From Mediterranea sp. An20 (GTDB lineage Bacteria > Bacteroidota > Bacteroidia > Bacteroidales > Bacteroidaceae), in NCBI RefSeq assembly GCF_002160055.1, contig NZ_NFJV01000004.1, positions 1 through 64,000 on the forward strand: a DNA stretch of 64,000 bases, in the 5' to 3' direction. The position numbers and the translations under genes were made by a program. The notes beneath the pieces were generated by a model. The model was not told the DNA's origin. It made no database searches and worked only from the letters and a program-made list of their open reading frames with translations. This document shows, piece after piece, positions 28,126-39,131 of the stretch. Position 1 is the stretch's first letter; every line of letters starts with the position of its first letter.

Positions 28126-30186
<2,061 letters not shown>

Positions 30187-30234
30187 ATAGACATAGGGGA
30201 GCTGTATTTTCTTCACTCACATCTTACAATCTAT

Positions 30235-30271
30235 ACGCCGGACAGAAGGTTCCCCCTGTCCGGCGTTTTTG
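30235..30271 (+). terminator. gyrB terminator
   Basis: Perfect 11-bp arms ACGCCGGACAG (30235-30245) and CTGTCCGGCGT (30256-30266) are followed by TTTTTG. Confidence 0.93.
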
Positions 30272-30284
30272 TTATGCACAATTT

Positions 30285-30410
30285 GTGTGAAGGATGTGAA
30301 AGATGGGTGAAAGATGTTATCTTTCACAGCAACACGCTAAATCACAACGGGTTATTTGCACGTGAAAGCGTGAAGGCAATTGGGAAGATTTCTTGTTTAT
30401 GGGATAATGT
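30285..30410 (+). repeat. GTGAAAGAT composite intergenic element, copy B
   Basis: It carries GTGAAGGATGTGAAAGATGG, then the perfect dyad GTGAAAGAT-GTT-ATCTTTCAC (30307-30327). Next come CTAAATCACAACGGGTTATTTGCACGTGAA in two blocks, GCGTGAAGG, and a tail GATTTCTTGTTTATGG. It is the clearest of the four copies. Confidence 0.85.
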
Positions 30411-30545
30411 GAAATCATACCGGCATTTGATAACCTCCTGCCCTCGATAGAGATGCAATTCATTTCATCTGAAGAGGGAAGTCCGTACAAACATCTGATA
30501 ATGAATAGAATGCTGTGAAAGATACATGTTGGTATATATGGGTGT

Positions 30546-30628
30546 ATGCTAAACCTTCATGTTAGCGTGCTAAACCTCCATGTTAGCGTGCTAAACCTTC
30601 ATGTTAGCATGCTAACTTTAATGTGAGC
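30546..30628. repeat. 21-bp tandem array (4 units)
   Basis: Units start at 30546, 30567, 30588 and 30609. Consensus GTGCTAAACCTTCATGTTAGC, with each unit itself bounded by GCTAA/TTAGC. The fourth unit is degenerate. The TAAACCTTCAT core is shared with the array at 54720. Confidence 0.9.
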
Positions 30629-30757
30629 CATGCAGACAGTTTAGCACTGCCGGGAATAGAACGCCCTCTGGCTTATAGCTTCAAACTTGATATAGGAAAT
30701 GTAAATGTGCCACCAAATCCGCTACTGCAGTAACAAGAGACCTTAAAAAGAATTGAA

Positions 30758-30806
30758 CGGAAACAGCACTCAAAATAGGACTGAGCAGAATAAAAACAGA
30801 CTCTTA
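30758..30806. mobile_element. Solo right end of the MITE-like element
   Basis: CGGAAACAGCACTCAAAATA...CTGAGCA...AAACAGnCTCT...AG matches 6963-7012 over about 50 bp. Only the right-hand end is present here, so this is a fragment rather than a whole element. Confidence 0.7.
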
Positions 30807-30808
30807 GT

Positions 30809-30856
30809 AAAGAAAGGGTTCACCCTTCAAATTTATGTCAGGTGAACCCTTTCTTT
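30809..30856 (-). terminator. Terminator of the Tricorn-like gene
   Basis: The perfect 16-bp arms AAAGAAAGGGTTCACC (30809-30824) and GGTGAACCCTTTCTTT (30841-30856) enclose a 16-nt loop, 24 bp beyond the stop. The A/T-rich outer stem allows function in both directions. Confidence 0.85.
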
Positions 30857-30879
30857 TCATTTTATACTACGATGATGAA

Positions 30880-33800
30880 TCACTCCACCCCCAAATCCTT
30901 CATCGTCCGCGGCGCAGGCACGCCCGGCAGGGGCTTGCGGTCCTTCAGCTGCTCGAGGGCCACTTCGATAGCCTTCTCCAACTGCTGGTCAACGCCGGAT
31001 TGCTCTTGGATGGGGTCGTTGTCGATGAGGATGTCCGGGTCAACACCGTGGTTCTCCACAATCCACTGGCCGGTCTTGGCATCGTAGTTGGTGAAGAAAG
31101 GCACGCGGATGTCCGTACCGTCCATGTAGGGCAGGGAGCCGCTGATGCCCACGATGCCGCCCCACGTGCGGGTACCGATGACCGTGCCCAGTTTGTTGGC
31201 CTTGAAGCTCCAGGGGAAGAGGTCGCCGTCCGAAGCCGAATACTTGTTGATAAGCAAAATCTTCGGGCCATATTGCGTGGCATCGGGGATGGTGCCCGTC
31301 TTGGTGGAAACGCGCGACATGGTCATGCGATAGGGCTTGCGGAGCAGACGCTCGATAATCATGGGCGATACGTTGCCGCCGCCATTGGCACGGTCGTCGA
31401 TGATGAGGGCTTCCTTGTCGAGCTGCGGATAGAAGTAGCGGGCAAACTCGTTCAGGCCTTCGGGACCCATGTCGGGGATGTAGATATAGCCCACGCGGCC
31501 GTTGGTAGCTTCTTCCACGCGGCGCAGGTTCTTCTGCACCCAGTTGTAGTGATAAAGCGGATATTCGTTGTCCGTGGGTTCTACCACCACTTTGCGGGCA
31601 CCGTCGGCAGAGGCCTTGGTATTGACGGAAAGTTCGGTCAGCACGCCCGCCTTGCCGATGAGCAACTGGTAGATGTTATCCACGGAGGCAGTAGATATGC
31701 CGTCGATAGCGGTGATGTAGTCGCCTTCCTTAATCTCCATACCCGGCTCGGTAAGGGGCGAACGGAGTTTCTCGCTATACGGCGCGCCGGGCAGAATCTT
31801 GTCGATGCAGTAGAAGCCCGACTTTTCATCGCGGCTCAGTTCGGCACCCAGCAATCCCATGTCGATACGCTCAGGCTTGGCATACTCGCCGGGGTTGACA
31901 TAAGCGTGTCCGCAGGCCAGTTCGGCAATCATTGCGCCAATGAGGTAGTTCAGGTCGAGGCGCGTCTTGACGTAGGGCAGCATCACGGCATACTTCTCCT
32001 TGATGGCTTTCCAGTCCACGCCGTGCATGTTCTCCACATAGAAGCCGTCGCGGTAGGCACGCCAAGCCTCGTCGAAGATTTGCTCCCATTCCTGCTCATA
32101 GTCTATCGGGGCTACCATGTCGTTCAAGTCTACCTTATCGTCCAATGTTACCTTGCGCGTAGAGAGTTCGCCCACGTAAAGAGAATTGCCGCGCATGTAG
32201 AGTGCCTTCTTGCTGCCGCAGACGGGTGCCAGGGCAGCACCTTCCGCCACCAGTTCGTCTTTCTGCTCCTTCAGACTGAAAGCGTGCGTGCCACCATCGC
32301 CGTAGTACCACACCGTTTGCCCGTCGCTATACAGGTTCCAATAATTGCCTGCCCGGAGAGGCAGCTTGACGATACGTCCTTCGATGCCTTCGGGGTCAAT
32401 CTGCACCGTCTTGTCCTCGGCTTTCGTGTCTTTCTTCTTCTCGTTCTTGGCAGGGGCAGGTTTCTCTTCCTCCTTGCCGCTGTTCACTGCCTCATCTGCG
32501 GGCAGGAAGGGCGAGGGAGTGTCGTCCGTCAGCAAGGCCAGGTAGATGCCGCCCATACGGGTATAGACGTGGTTCCACTCCAGACGTCCGTAGATGGGAT
32601 TGAAATCGCGGTCGGACTCAAAGACCAGGTATTTGCCGTCGGTACTGAAGACAGGTGACGAGGAGTTGTACCACTTCTCCGTCACGGGATATTCTTTCTT
32701 CTCCACCAGGTTATACACATACACCACGGAGAAATCGTTCTTGGCGGGCTTGGTGTAGGTCAGCCAACGGCTGTCGGGCGAGAAAGCCACGCCGTAGAAT
32801 TCCTGTTCGGGGTTCTGCATCACTACGGTCTTCTGCTTCGAAGCCACGTCCACGGTAACGATGCGGTTCTTGCGGTCGGTGTAGAGCACGGTCTTGCTGT
32901 CGGGACTCCACAGAAGGCTGCGGATGTAGGTATCATTGCCCGTAGTCAGCTGGATGGGATCGCCTCCCTCGGCGGGTTGGAGATAGATTTCCGTTTCGCC
33001 CGTGCGGTCGGAGATGTAGGCAATGTACTTGCCGTCGGGGCTCCAGTCGGCTCCGCGCTCGTTGGCACCGGGCGTGCGGGTGATATTGCGCGTCACTCCT
33101 TCTTTGGCAGGCACGTCGAACACCTCGCCTCGGGCCGTCACAGCCAAGCGTTTGCCGTCGGCAGAGAGTCCGGCAGCCGTCACATAATTGGCCACATGCT
33201 TCTGCTCGGTGCGGGCATAGACATTCTCCGCATGAAGCGTGATGTGAATCTGCTCGGCGCGGCGCGTCTGCGGGTCGAAGCGGTAGAGGTAGCCGCCGTG
33301 TTCGTAGACAATCTGACGTCCGTCGGTGCTTGGGAACTTGATGTCGTAGTCCGTATAGTCGGTCACCTTCTCCGTCTGCCCGTTAGCGGTGTGGTAGACA
33401 AAGAGGTTCATCGTCTTGTCGCGGTCGGAGATGAAGTAGATGTCCTCGCCAATCCACATCGGGCAGATGTCCTGCGCCACGTTGTTAGTCAGGTTCTCCA
33501 CCTTCTTGGCCGCGGGGTCGTACAGCCAGATGTCATCGGCCATGCCGCCGCGATAATACTTCCAGTTGCGGAACTCGCGGAAGACGCGGTTATAGGCCAT
33601 GCGCTTCCCATTGTCCGGCGAGAAGCTACAAAATCCACCCTCGGGCAAAGGCAAGGCATGAGACATACCGCCAGAGAGCGGCGCCACCCACAGCCGTCCG
33701 TCAAAGCCGTCGCTGATGCGGTTGCGATAAACCACTCCCTCACCATTCGGCGTCCAGGTCATCACGATGTTGTTCGGGCCCATGCGGTCGCCCACGTCAT

Positions 33801-34134
33801 CGCGCGCATTAGTCGCCGTGTAGGTCAGTCGCCGGGGTTCGCCACCCTCGGCAGGAATGACGTAGACTTCGCGGTTGCCATCGTATTCGCCAGTGAAAGC
33901 AATGGTCTTGCCGTCGGGCGAGAAACGCGGAAAGATTTCATAACCCACGTGTGACGTCAGCCGCCGCGCTTCGCCACCCGTCAAAGGTGCTGTGTAGAGG
34001 TCGCCGGCATAACTGAACACCACGTCTGTGCCATTCGTCGCGGGGAAGCGGAGCAGGCGTGCCTCGTCGCCGTCGGCCTTGGCTCCTGTCGCCACGCTGA
34101 GGGCGAGCAGGGAGAAAAGGAATTGCTTCTTCAT
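30880..34134 (-). CDS. Tricorn-like S41 serine protease, exported
   Basis: The product has 1084 residues from the ATG at 34134, starting with a Sec signal peptide ending near GAKA. Residues about 25-310 and 330-560 form two TolB/WD40-like propellers, with recurrent blocks such as PRFSPDGKTIAFTGEYDG and ADWSPDGKYIAYISDRTG. A Lys/Glu-rich linker (about 570-605) precedes the C-terminal protease half. This contains a helical core, a PDZ-like segment (GDYITAIDGISTA) and the S41 block DDRANGGGN followed by NKYSASDGDLFPW, whose Ser is the expected nucleophile. Tricorn trims peptides from other proteases; the signal peptide here suggests periplasmic peptide turnover. Confidence 0.93.
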   Translation of the reverse strand: MKKQFLFSLLALSVATGAKADGDEARLLRFPATNGTDVVFSYAGDLYTAPLTGGEARRLTSHVGYEIFPRFSPDGKTIAFTGEYDGNREVYVIPAEGGEPRRLTYTATNARDDVGDRMGPNNIVMTWTPNGEGVVYRNRISDGFDGRLWVAPLSGGMSHALPLPEGGFCSFSPDNGKRMAYNRVFREFRNWKYYRGGMADDIWLYDPAAKKVENLTNNVAQDICPMWIGEDIYFISDRDKTMNLFVYHTANGQTEKVTDYTDYDIKFPSTDGRQIVYEHGGYLYRFDPQTRRAEQIHITLHAENVYARTEQKHVANYVTAAGLSADGKRLAVTARGEVFDVPAKEGVTRNITRTPGANERGADWSPDGKYIAYISDRTGETEIYLQPAEGGDPIQLTTGNDTYIRSLLWSPDSKTVLYTDRKNRIVTVDVASKQKTVVMQNPEQEFYGVAFSPDSRWLTYTKPAKNDFSVVYVYNLVEKKEYPVTEKWYNSSSPVFSTDGKYLVFESDRDFNPIYGRLEWNHVYTRMGGIYLALLTDDTPSPFLPADEAVNSGKEEEKPAPAKNEKKKDTKAEDKTVQIDPEGIEGRIVKLPLRAGNYWNLYSDGQTVWYYGDGGTHAFSLKEQKDELVAEGAALAPVCGSKKALYMRGNSLYVGELSTRKVTLDDKVDLNDMVAPIDYEQEWEQIFDEAWRAYRDGFYVENMHGVDWKAIKEKYAVMLPYVKTRLDLNYLIGAMIAELACGHAYVNPGEYAKPERIDMGLLGAELSRDEKSGFYCIDKILPGAPYSEKLRSPLTEPGMEIKEGDYITAIDGISTASVDNIYQLLIGKAGVLTELSVNTKASADGARKVVVEPTDNEYPLYHYNWVQKNLRRVEEATNGRVGYIYIPDMGPEGLNEFARYFYPQLDKEALIIDDRANGGGNVSPMIIERLLRKPYRMTMSRVSTKTGTIPDATQYGPKILLINKYSASDGDLFPWSFKANKLGTVIGTRTWGGIVGISGSLPYMDGTDIRVPFFTNYDAKTGQWIVENHGVDPDILIDNDPIQEQSGVDQQLEKAIEVALEQLKDRKPLPGVPAPRTMKDLGVE

Positions 34135-34167
34135 ATTGCTTCTGTATGTTTTTTGATTAAACCACCA

Positions 34168-34175
34168 CAAAGTTA
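34168..34175 (-). promoter_or_regulatory. -7 box of the Tricorn-like gene
   Basis: On the minus strand it reads TAACTTTG, 33 bp before the ATG. Confidence 0.55.
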
Positions 34176-34626
34176 AGACGAAAAAATCGAAATCCGGTGC
34201 CGTGCCACCTGCTTTTTCCTGCCTGTATGTACGTTTTGCAGCAGTAAGAGAGGGTCGTGGCAGTAACTTGAGGTGTGCTTTGTCCTGTAAGGGTATGATG
34301 AAAAAGGCTTTTTAGTCATACTAACAAGAGTTCTTCTGGTCCTCAAGGTAAAGGGAAGAGCATTTCTTGGCAGAAGATAGAACTGCTCATAGCCTTGACA
34401 GGATAAACATTTGCAATCCACCATAAATTCCCGGATGCATTCTAAATAAAATTCATACCTTTGCAGATAGTGCCACATCGCTGGTAAGACGAATGGCAAT
34501 AATCAGAACAACCGGACATATTGTGGAGTATGAGATAGCTGAAAATGCAAAGACAAAAAACACCGTCGGTTGTAACATTTCCACCGATTCTTTATCTAAA
34601 GAGCAAAGACAAAAAGAGAAAGAAAT
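34176..34626. other. 450-bp gap; possible hydrolase promoter at 34456
   Basis: No gene or repeat is seen. TACCTTTG at 34456-34463 on the plus strand is a good -7 box for the downstream hydrolase/sigma operon. That would give a leader of about 155 nt. A matching -33 TTTG is not obvious. Confidence 0.45.
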
Positions 34627-35469
34627 ATGAAACAGCTTATCTTTGTATGGCTGCTCCTCTGCCTGGGGACAGCCGCTTATGCCCAGTCCTACTCCTTTGC
34701 CGTCAAGACATACGGCACGGGGAAACAAACCCTCGTTTTTATTCCTGGCTTTGCTTGCTCCGGCGAAGTATGGCAGGAAACGGTCAATGCTTTGCAAGAC
34801 CGCTACACGTGCTACGTACTTACCATGCCCGGCTTTGCCGGTGTGCCGCCCGAAACCTCTCCTTCGTTTGAAGGGTGGAAGAAACAAATCATCCATTTCA
34901 TCCGTGACAGGCAGCTCCGCAAGCCTTACCTCGTGGGGCACAGCATGGGTGGAGGACTGGCCCTGGCCGTAGCTGCCGATTGTCCCAACCTGTTGCAAGG
35001 CGTAGTGGTAGTAGATGCCTTGCCCTGCCTGGCAGCCCTGTACCGCCCCGATTTCCAGCCTTCGCTAGAGGAACAAAACCAAACCTGCAACAGCCTGCTG
35101 CAACAACTCAACGCGATGAGCGACGAGCAATTCATCCGCCAACAACGCCTCAGCGCCGCTACCTTGTGCGAAGATTCCACCCGACAGGAAGCATTAGTGC
35201 GCTGGAGCACAGCTTCGGATAAACGAACCTTCGCACAGTTATATGCCGACTATGCAAACACTGACCTAAGGCTCCGGCTGTCTGCCATCCACGTGCCGGT
35301 ACTTGTATTACTGGAACCTTCATTCCACCGGGTTGAACCGCTGGTGCGCGAACAGTTTGCCGGACTGCCCGATGTCCGGCTGGAATATGCCCCGCAGGGT
35401 CTGCACTTCCTGATGTTCGATGCGCGGGATTGGTTCCTGCAGCAGTTTACCGCCTTCATACACCCATGA
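34627..35469 (+). CDS. Exported alpha/beta hydrolase
   Basis: The product has 280 residues. A signal peptide (1-20, ending AYAQ) precedes an alpha/beta-hydrolase fold: oxyanion-side VFIPGFACSG, the nucleophile elbow GHSMGGG (Ser near 107) and a C-terminal QGLHFLMFD block whose His completes the triad. The substrate is unknown; esterase or lipase activity in the periplasm is likely. Its TGA overlaps the ATG of an ECF sigma gene (ATGA), so enzyme, sigma factor and a membrane protein form one coupled unit. Such a hydrolase at the head of a sigma operon is unusual. Confidence 0.85.
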   Translation: MKQLIFVWLLLCLGTAAYAQSYSFAVKTYGTGKQTLVFIPGFACSGEVWQETVNALQDRYTCYVLTMPGFAGVPPETSPSFEGWKKQIIHFIRDRQLRKPYLVGHSMGGGLALAVAADCPNLLQGVVVVDALPCLAALYRPDFQPSLEEQNQTCNSLLQQLNAMSDEQFIRQQRLSAATLCEDSTRQEALVRWSTASDKRTFAQLYADYANTDLRLRLSAIHVPVLVLLEPSFHRVEPLVREQFAGLPDVRLEYAPQGLHFLMFDARDWFLQQFTAFIHP

Positions 35470-35945
35470 AGATGGATTTCAACGAGATATACAAACGCTA
35501 TTGGGACAAGGTGTACCGCCTCTGCATGGGTTACTTCAATCGGCCCGCCCTGGCGCAAGACCTAACGCAAGACACTTTCGTGCAGGTATGGAAGCATCTC
35601 TCCTCCTTTCGGCAACAGGCAGAAGTCGGCACATGGATTTTCCGCATCGCCACCAATATCTGCCTGCGCCAGTCCCAACTGCAACAACGCATGCCTACCA
35701 CAGAACTGACTACCGAAATTGAGGAAGAAGAAACGGTGGAAACCGACCACCGTGTCCACCAGTTGTATCAATCCATCTCCCAACTGCCGGAAATAGACCG
35801 TCTGCTCATTTCCCTTTATCTGGAAGAAGTGAAACAGGCGGAAATTGCCCAAATCACCGGCCTATCCGAAACCAATGTGCGTGTCCGTATCCACCGCATC
35901 AAATCGGCCTTGGCCCAACAAATGAAGAAATATGAGACAGAATAA
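35466..35945 (+). CDS. ECF-type RNA polymerase sigma factor
   Basis: The product has 159 residues. Region 2 has FNEIYKRYWDKVYRLCMGY and QDLTQDTFVQVWKHL, and region 4 ends in the helix-turn-helix QAEIAQITGLSETNVRVRIHR. I chose the ATG at 35466, which overlaps the hydrolase stop by 4 bp; ATG 35472 is the alternative. The gene's last codons overlap the next gene by 14 bp, which suggests that the next product controls this factor. Confidence 0.92.
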   Translation: MKMDFNEIYKRYWDKVYRLCMGYFNRPALAQDLTQDTFVQVWKHLSSFRQQAEVGTWIFRIATNICLRQSQLQQRMPTTELTTEIEEEETVETDHRVHQLYQSISQLPEIDRLLISLYLEEVKQAEIAQITGLSETNVRVRIHRIKSALAQQMKKYETE

Positions 35946-36522
35946 CGATACCGACCTACAGGCGCTCTGGAGCAAGCAGACCGTCCCTTCTGCTAATCTG
36001 CAGAACATTCGACAGGAAATCAGATGCTTTCGCCGCCGCCAAATCGCCTTTTACCTGATAACAGGACTGCTGATGTTGCTCACCATAGGCTTTGCCCTCT
36101 TCATCGCTTTCTATTTCCGTCCCCGCCTGACAAGCACTTACATCGGACTGGCATTGGGCGGTAGCGCTTTTCTGCTGGCACTATTCTCTGCCGGAAGGAG
36201 TGCACGCCTATATCACAGGCTAAACGATACTTGCCCCAACACGCAATACCTGCAAGCTCTGTCATCCCTCCGGAAGCAGGAATATTTTCACCGCCACACG
36301 ATGCTGACCGCGTACTTCGTCCTTCTGTCCCTGGGTCTGTGCCTATATATGTATGAATACACCTTTGCCCGCTCCTGGCCAACTGGCATAGCAGCATACG
36401 TCGGTCTGGCCGGATGGATTGCTCTCAACTGGTTCTACTTCCGTCCGCGCATTTTGCGAAAGGACAAACAGCGGCTGGAACAGTTCATCGGCCGAAACAA
36501 GGAACTGAGACAGCAATTGTAA
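35932..36522 (+). CDS. Four-helix membrane protein, candidate anti-sigma
   Basis: The product has 196 residues. A cytoplasmic N-terminus of about 38 residues (MRQNNDTDLQALWSKQ...) precedes two hydrophobic pairs, about 40-85 and 120-165, giving four predicted membrane helices. It ends in a charged cytoplasmic tail. I do not recognise a family. It starts inside the sigma gene (14-bp overlap), the usual arrangement for an anti-sigma factor. The fold differs from the common single-helix FecR-like type. A regulatory role is inferred from context only. Confidence 0.75.
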   Translation: MRQNNDTDLQALWSKQTVPSANLQNIRQEIRCFRRRQIAFYLITGLLMLLTIGFALFIAFYFRPRLTSTYIGLALGGSAFLLALFSAGRSARLYHRLNDTCPNTQYLQALSSLRKQEYFHRHTMLTAYFVLLSLGLCLYMYEYTFARSWPTGIAAYVGLAGWIALNWFYFRPRILRKDKQRLEQFIGRNKELRQQL

Positions 36523-36678
36523 ATTCCCTATGCCGCTTTGTCGGACATAACCCCACCAGCGTTAACCGCATACACCGGAAATACCTTTTAAAGACAAAAA
36601 TTACGCGAAATACACGGATTTGCAGTTAAATTCCGGCATAATCCATGCATTCCGCACGACATAGAGCATACGATGAGC

Positions 36679-37515
36679 TCATTCCGTACGCTTCAAGCTG
36701 TAATTCAGTTGGGAATCGTTCTTCTCGAAATCCTTGTTCAGCAGGGTCAGCGTCTGGTCGTCATCGAGCAAAAAGTTGAATGTATCTTTCTCTTTGCCGT
36801 CCACCAGCAATTGCCAGACGGTGGCATCAGCGTCGGAGGGAATGCCGCGCAGGGTCAGCCGCCGCCCGGTGTAGGAAAAGGTGATGTCCTTGCCGTCTTC
36901 TGCCTCCAAGTAAGTCATTTGTAATTGGAAGGTGCCGTCGCCGCTGTGCTCGCGATGACGGAGCGTAAGCGCATAACGGATGCCCGGACAATCGGCTGCC
37001 GGAAGGACCCCTTCATAGTGAAGCTCTTGCCAGGCACCCAGAGTGGCGTCGTTATCCGCCTTGGGCTGGCTGAAGATAAGCTTTCCGCGGCGGCTGATGG
37101 TCCATGCGCCGTCGGTGTAGCGCAGGTTCTTGGTGTCGTCGTCTTCCACGTTCCACACGTGTCCTCCGGAGGGCAGTGTGCGGCGTTCCAGCACCTCGCT
37201 GCCTTCTGATTCGCTGCTGAACAATTCCGCTTTCAGCGAGTCGGGACTGAAGACCACGTACATCACTTGTCCGCTCCCGTCGACTGCTTCCGTACGGATG
37301 CCGACTTCAAACAGTCGGATACAGTCCTTGCGCACTTCGCTCCACGTGTAACCCGCCGAGCCTATGCAGCCGTGCTCGTCGCGGTCGGCACCTACCGTTT
37401 CAGTCGATGCAACCACAGCCTTTTCCGTTTCCACCTCTTTAACATTTCCCTTTCCGGCGGAACCGGCACAACCGGTCAACAGGATGCCGCCTATCATCCA
37501 AAACAAACTTTTCAT
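36679..37515 (-). CDS. NlpE-like envelope lipoprotein
   Basis: The product has 278 residues with a lipobox LTGC (Cys16). Residues about 45-145 hold a Cys-containing block (EHGCIGSAGYTWSEVRKDC) found in Bacteroides envelope lipoproteins. About 180-278 has the beta-strand pattern of an NlpE N-terminal-like domain (YALTLRHREHSGDGTF..., ITFSYTGRRLTLRGIP). In other bacteria NlpE senses surface or copper stress; a parallel role here is only suggested. It is a single gene with no operon partner, and a bidirectional terminator lies upstream. Confidence 0.7.
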   Translation of the reverse strand: MKSLFWMIGGILLTGCAGSAGKGNVKEVETEKAVVASTETVGADRDEHGCIGSAGYTWSEVRKDCIRLFEVGIRTEAVDGSGQVMYVVFSPDSLKAELFSSESEGSEVLERRTLPSGGHVWNVEDDDTKNLRYTDGAWTISRRGKLIFSQPKADNDATLGAWQELHYEGVLPAADCPGIRYALTLRHREHSGDGTFQLQMTYLEAEDGKDITFSYTGRRLTLRGIPSDADATVWQLLVDGKEKDTFNFLLDDDQTLTLLNKDFEKNDSQLNYSLKRTE

Positions 37516-37562
37516 ATCTCTATGCGTTTAGTGAAGCTCCAAAATAAAGCAAAAAAAAGAAA

Positions 37563-37588
37563 GCCTCCCATGAGGAAGGCCTTTTTTT
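37563..37588 (-). terminator. Bidirectional terminator between two minus-strand genes
   Basis: A 7-bp GCCTTCC/GGGAGGC stem (one G-U) with a 4-nt loop. T-rich tracts lie on both sides. It most likely ends the small membrane-protein gene at 37635. Confidence 0.75.
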
Positions 37589-37634
37589 GAGGAATGTTCA
37601 GGGTATTTAATGGATATTGCTTACCTTACATCGG

Positions 37635-37949
37635 TTATTGAACCGGCCTGTTGTACCGCTGCACCCATATAGCCGTCCCGATGGTTCCGATGGTAGAAAT
37701 AATCACGGTGGACAGACAACCCGACAGTATTTTATCCACGCCTGCCAGCCGCATTAACGCGTGAGCAACAACCATCAATGCCGCTATCCAACAAAAAGCC
37801 TTGTAGAAACAATCAGCAGTCTGCCGCGCCACCCGTTCGCGGCGTTCCTTCGGAATTGAGTAATACCCTGCCATCACCGAAGGGCTGTGCTTCACCCATC
37901 GCCCGATGGCGTAAAAAAGCAGGGAATAGAGAAGGACAAAGATATCCAT
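37635..37949 (-). CDS. Small DUF3784-like membrane protein
   Basis: The product has 104 residues from MDIFVLLYSL (an upstream in-frame ATG at 37970 would add seven residues). Three hydrophobic segments are predicted: about 2-17, 45-63 and 75-97. The PSVMAGYYSIPKERRERV block between the first two resembles the 'aGyn.ms.eer' motif of DUF3784 proteins, whose function is unknown. No partner gene is adjacent except the AT-rich orphan upstream. Confidence 0.65.
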   Translation of the reverse strand: MDIFVLLYSLLFYAIGRWVKHSPSVMAGYYSIPKERRERVARQTADCFYKAFCWIAALMVVAHALMRLAGVDKILSGCLSTVIISTIGTIGTAIWVQRYNRPVQ

Positions 37950-37995
37950 GAAAAAATTATATTGTGTCACTATTAAAATGGGAAATTAATTATAC

Positions 37996-38490
37996 CTATT
38001 TTTTTTGACAAGCATTACAATTCAATCCCTCAAATTCAGAAGGGTATAGATTCTCACGTCGAGAAATTGAGTATCTTTTAGGAGGTTCTATAAAAGCCTT
38101 CAAAACTGAATTATAACCATTGTAATACCAAACAGCATTATATTCTCCGTACCCTTTGCTTTCATATGGAACAAATCTTCCATAGTCATCACCGTTATTT
38201 TGCGTAAAATACCATCGCATAATCTCTCCTATTTTGGGAAAGCATATTTGAGGAGACTTTAAGCTATGATTACATTTTTGACGCACTAACTCCTTTGTTA
38301 AGGCACAATAAATTAACTCCATAGGTACATCATGCCGAATCTCAAAATATACTCCAGTATGAATACCTAATATCCCCTCATCTGCAATATTAAACGAAAC
38401 ATTTTTCCGATGAACTGATTTACAAAGTATTTGATATACTTTTTCGAAATCATTTGAATATAAATCTACAATAACTTCATCAAACTCCAT
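37996..38490 (-). CDS. AT-rich orphan protein, function unknown
   Basis: The product has 164 residues, soluble, with several aromatic residues and a late CNAC pair (GLNCNACQKK) near the end. I do not recognise a family. The gene is clearly more AT-rich and uses A/T-ending codons more than its neighbours, a sign of recent acquisition. It follows the DUF3109 gene by 2 bp on the same strand, so it probably uses that transcript. An immunity-like or phage-derived protein is possible, but nothing proves it. Confidence 0.65.
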   Translation of the reverse strand: MEFDEVIVDLYSNDFEKVYQILCKSVHRKNVSFNIADEGILGIHTGVYFEIRHDVPMELIYCALTKELVRQKCNHSLKSPQICFPKIGEIMRWYFTQNNGDDYGRFVPYESKGYGEYNAVWYYNGYNSVLKAFIEPPKRYSISRRENLYPSEFEGLNCNACQKK

Positions 38491-38492
38491 AT

Positions 38493-39080
38493 CTATACAT
38501 TTAAATAATTTTGCTTTTTCAGTTCCTCCACCGACGTTTCCAACTCAGCATACCAATCAGCTCCAAACTTGCGGATAAGCGGTTCCTTCAAGAACTTATA
38601 GACGGGCAGGTTCTCTTTCTGCCCCAACAGCATGGCCGCCTTGCAGACGTCCCACCGGTGGTAATTGACGCCCTTGAACTCGCCGAAGTCCTTCACCCGT
38701 ATGGGATAGAGATGGCAGGAAACGGGTTTGAGGAAGTCGGTCTTCCCCTCACGGCAAGCCTTCTCGATGGCACAATAACAGCAACCCCGGTCATCGTGGC
38801 AGGTAAACACACAGTCCTTACCATTGACGATGGAAGTCACCAGGTCGCCTTCCTGGTCCACGTAGGCCACGCCCTGTTTGTCGATAATGGCCTGCGCCTC
38901 GGGCGACAATTCCTCCCAGATGAGGGGCAGGACTTCTTCAATCTTTTCTATCTCGTCCAGTTCCAGGGGAGCACCGGCATCACCCTCGATGCAGCAGGCA
39001 CCGTGGCAGGCAGACAAATCACACAGGAACTTTTCTTTCAATACGTCGAAACTGACGACAACGTCTTGTATCTGTAACAC
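38493..39080 (-). CDS. DUF3109 cysteine-rich protein
   Basis: The product has 195 residues with a conserved set of cysteines: CDLSACHGACC near 20-30, CVFTCHDDRGCCYC near 90-105, an isolated Cys in KPVSCHLYPIR, and WDVCKAA. This pattern suggests zinc or iron-sulfur binding, as in the YkgJ/DUF3109 group. Its role is unknown; it is widespread in Bacteroidetes. The 5' side abuts the repeat-bracketed four-helix gene, and the 3' side an AT-rich orphan. Confidence 0.88.
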   Translation of the reverse strand: MLQIQDVVVSFDVLKEKFLCDLSACHGACCIEGDAGAPLELDEIEKIEEVLPLIWEELSPEAQAIIDKQGVAYVDQEGDLVTSIVNGKDCVFTCHDDRGCCYCAIEKACREGKTDFLKPVSCHLYPIRVKDFGEFKGVNYHRWDVCKAAMLLGQKENLPVYKFLKEPLIRKFGADWYAELETSVEELKKQNYLNV

Positions 39081-39082
39081 TT

Positions 39083-39121
39083 CTTAAATTGAGAATTGAG
39101 AATTAAAAATTAAAAAATGAT
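39083..39121 (+). repeat. AT-rich direct repeat, left copy
   Basis: It contains TTAAATTGAGAATT, GAGAATTAAAAATT and AAAAAATGATAG. The same arrangement, in the same direction, lies at 39497-39537, on the other side of the four-helix gene. Confidence 0.75.
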
Positions 39122-39131
39122 AGTGCTTGAC

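Noticed and set aside
30835..32658. Long plus-strand open frame opposite the Tricorn-like gene
   Set aside because: It is a complementary frame of a confident protease gene and its translation has no domain.
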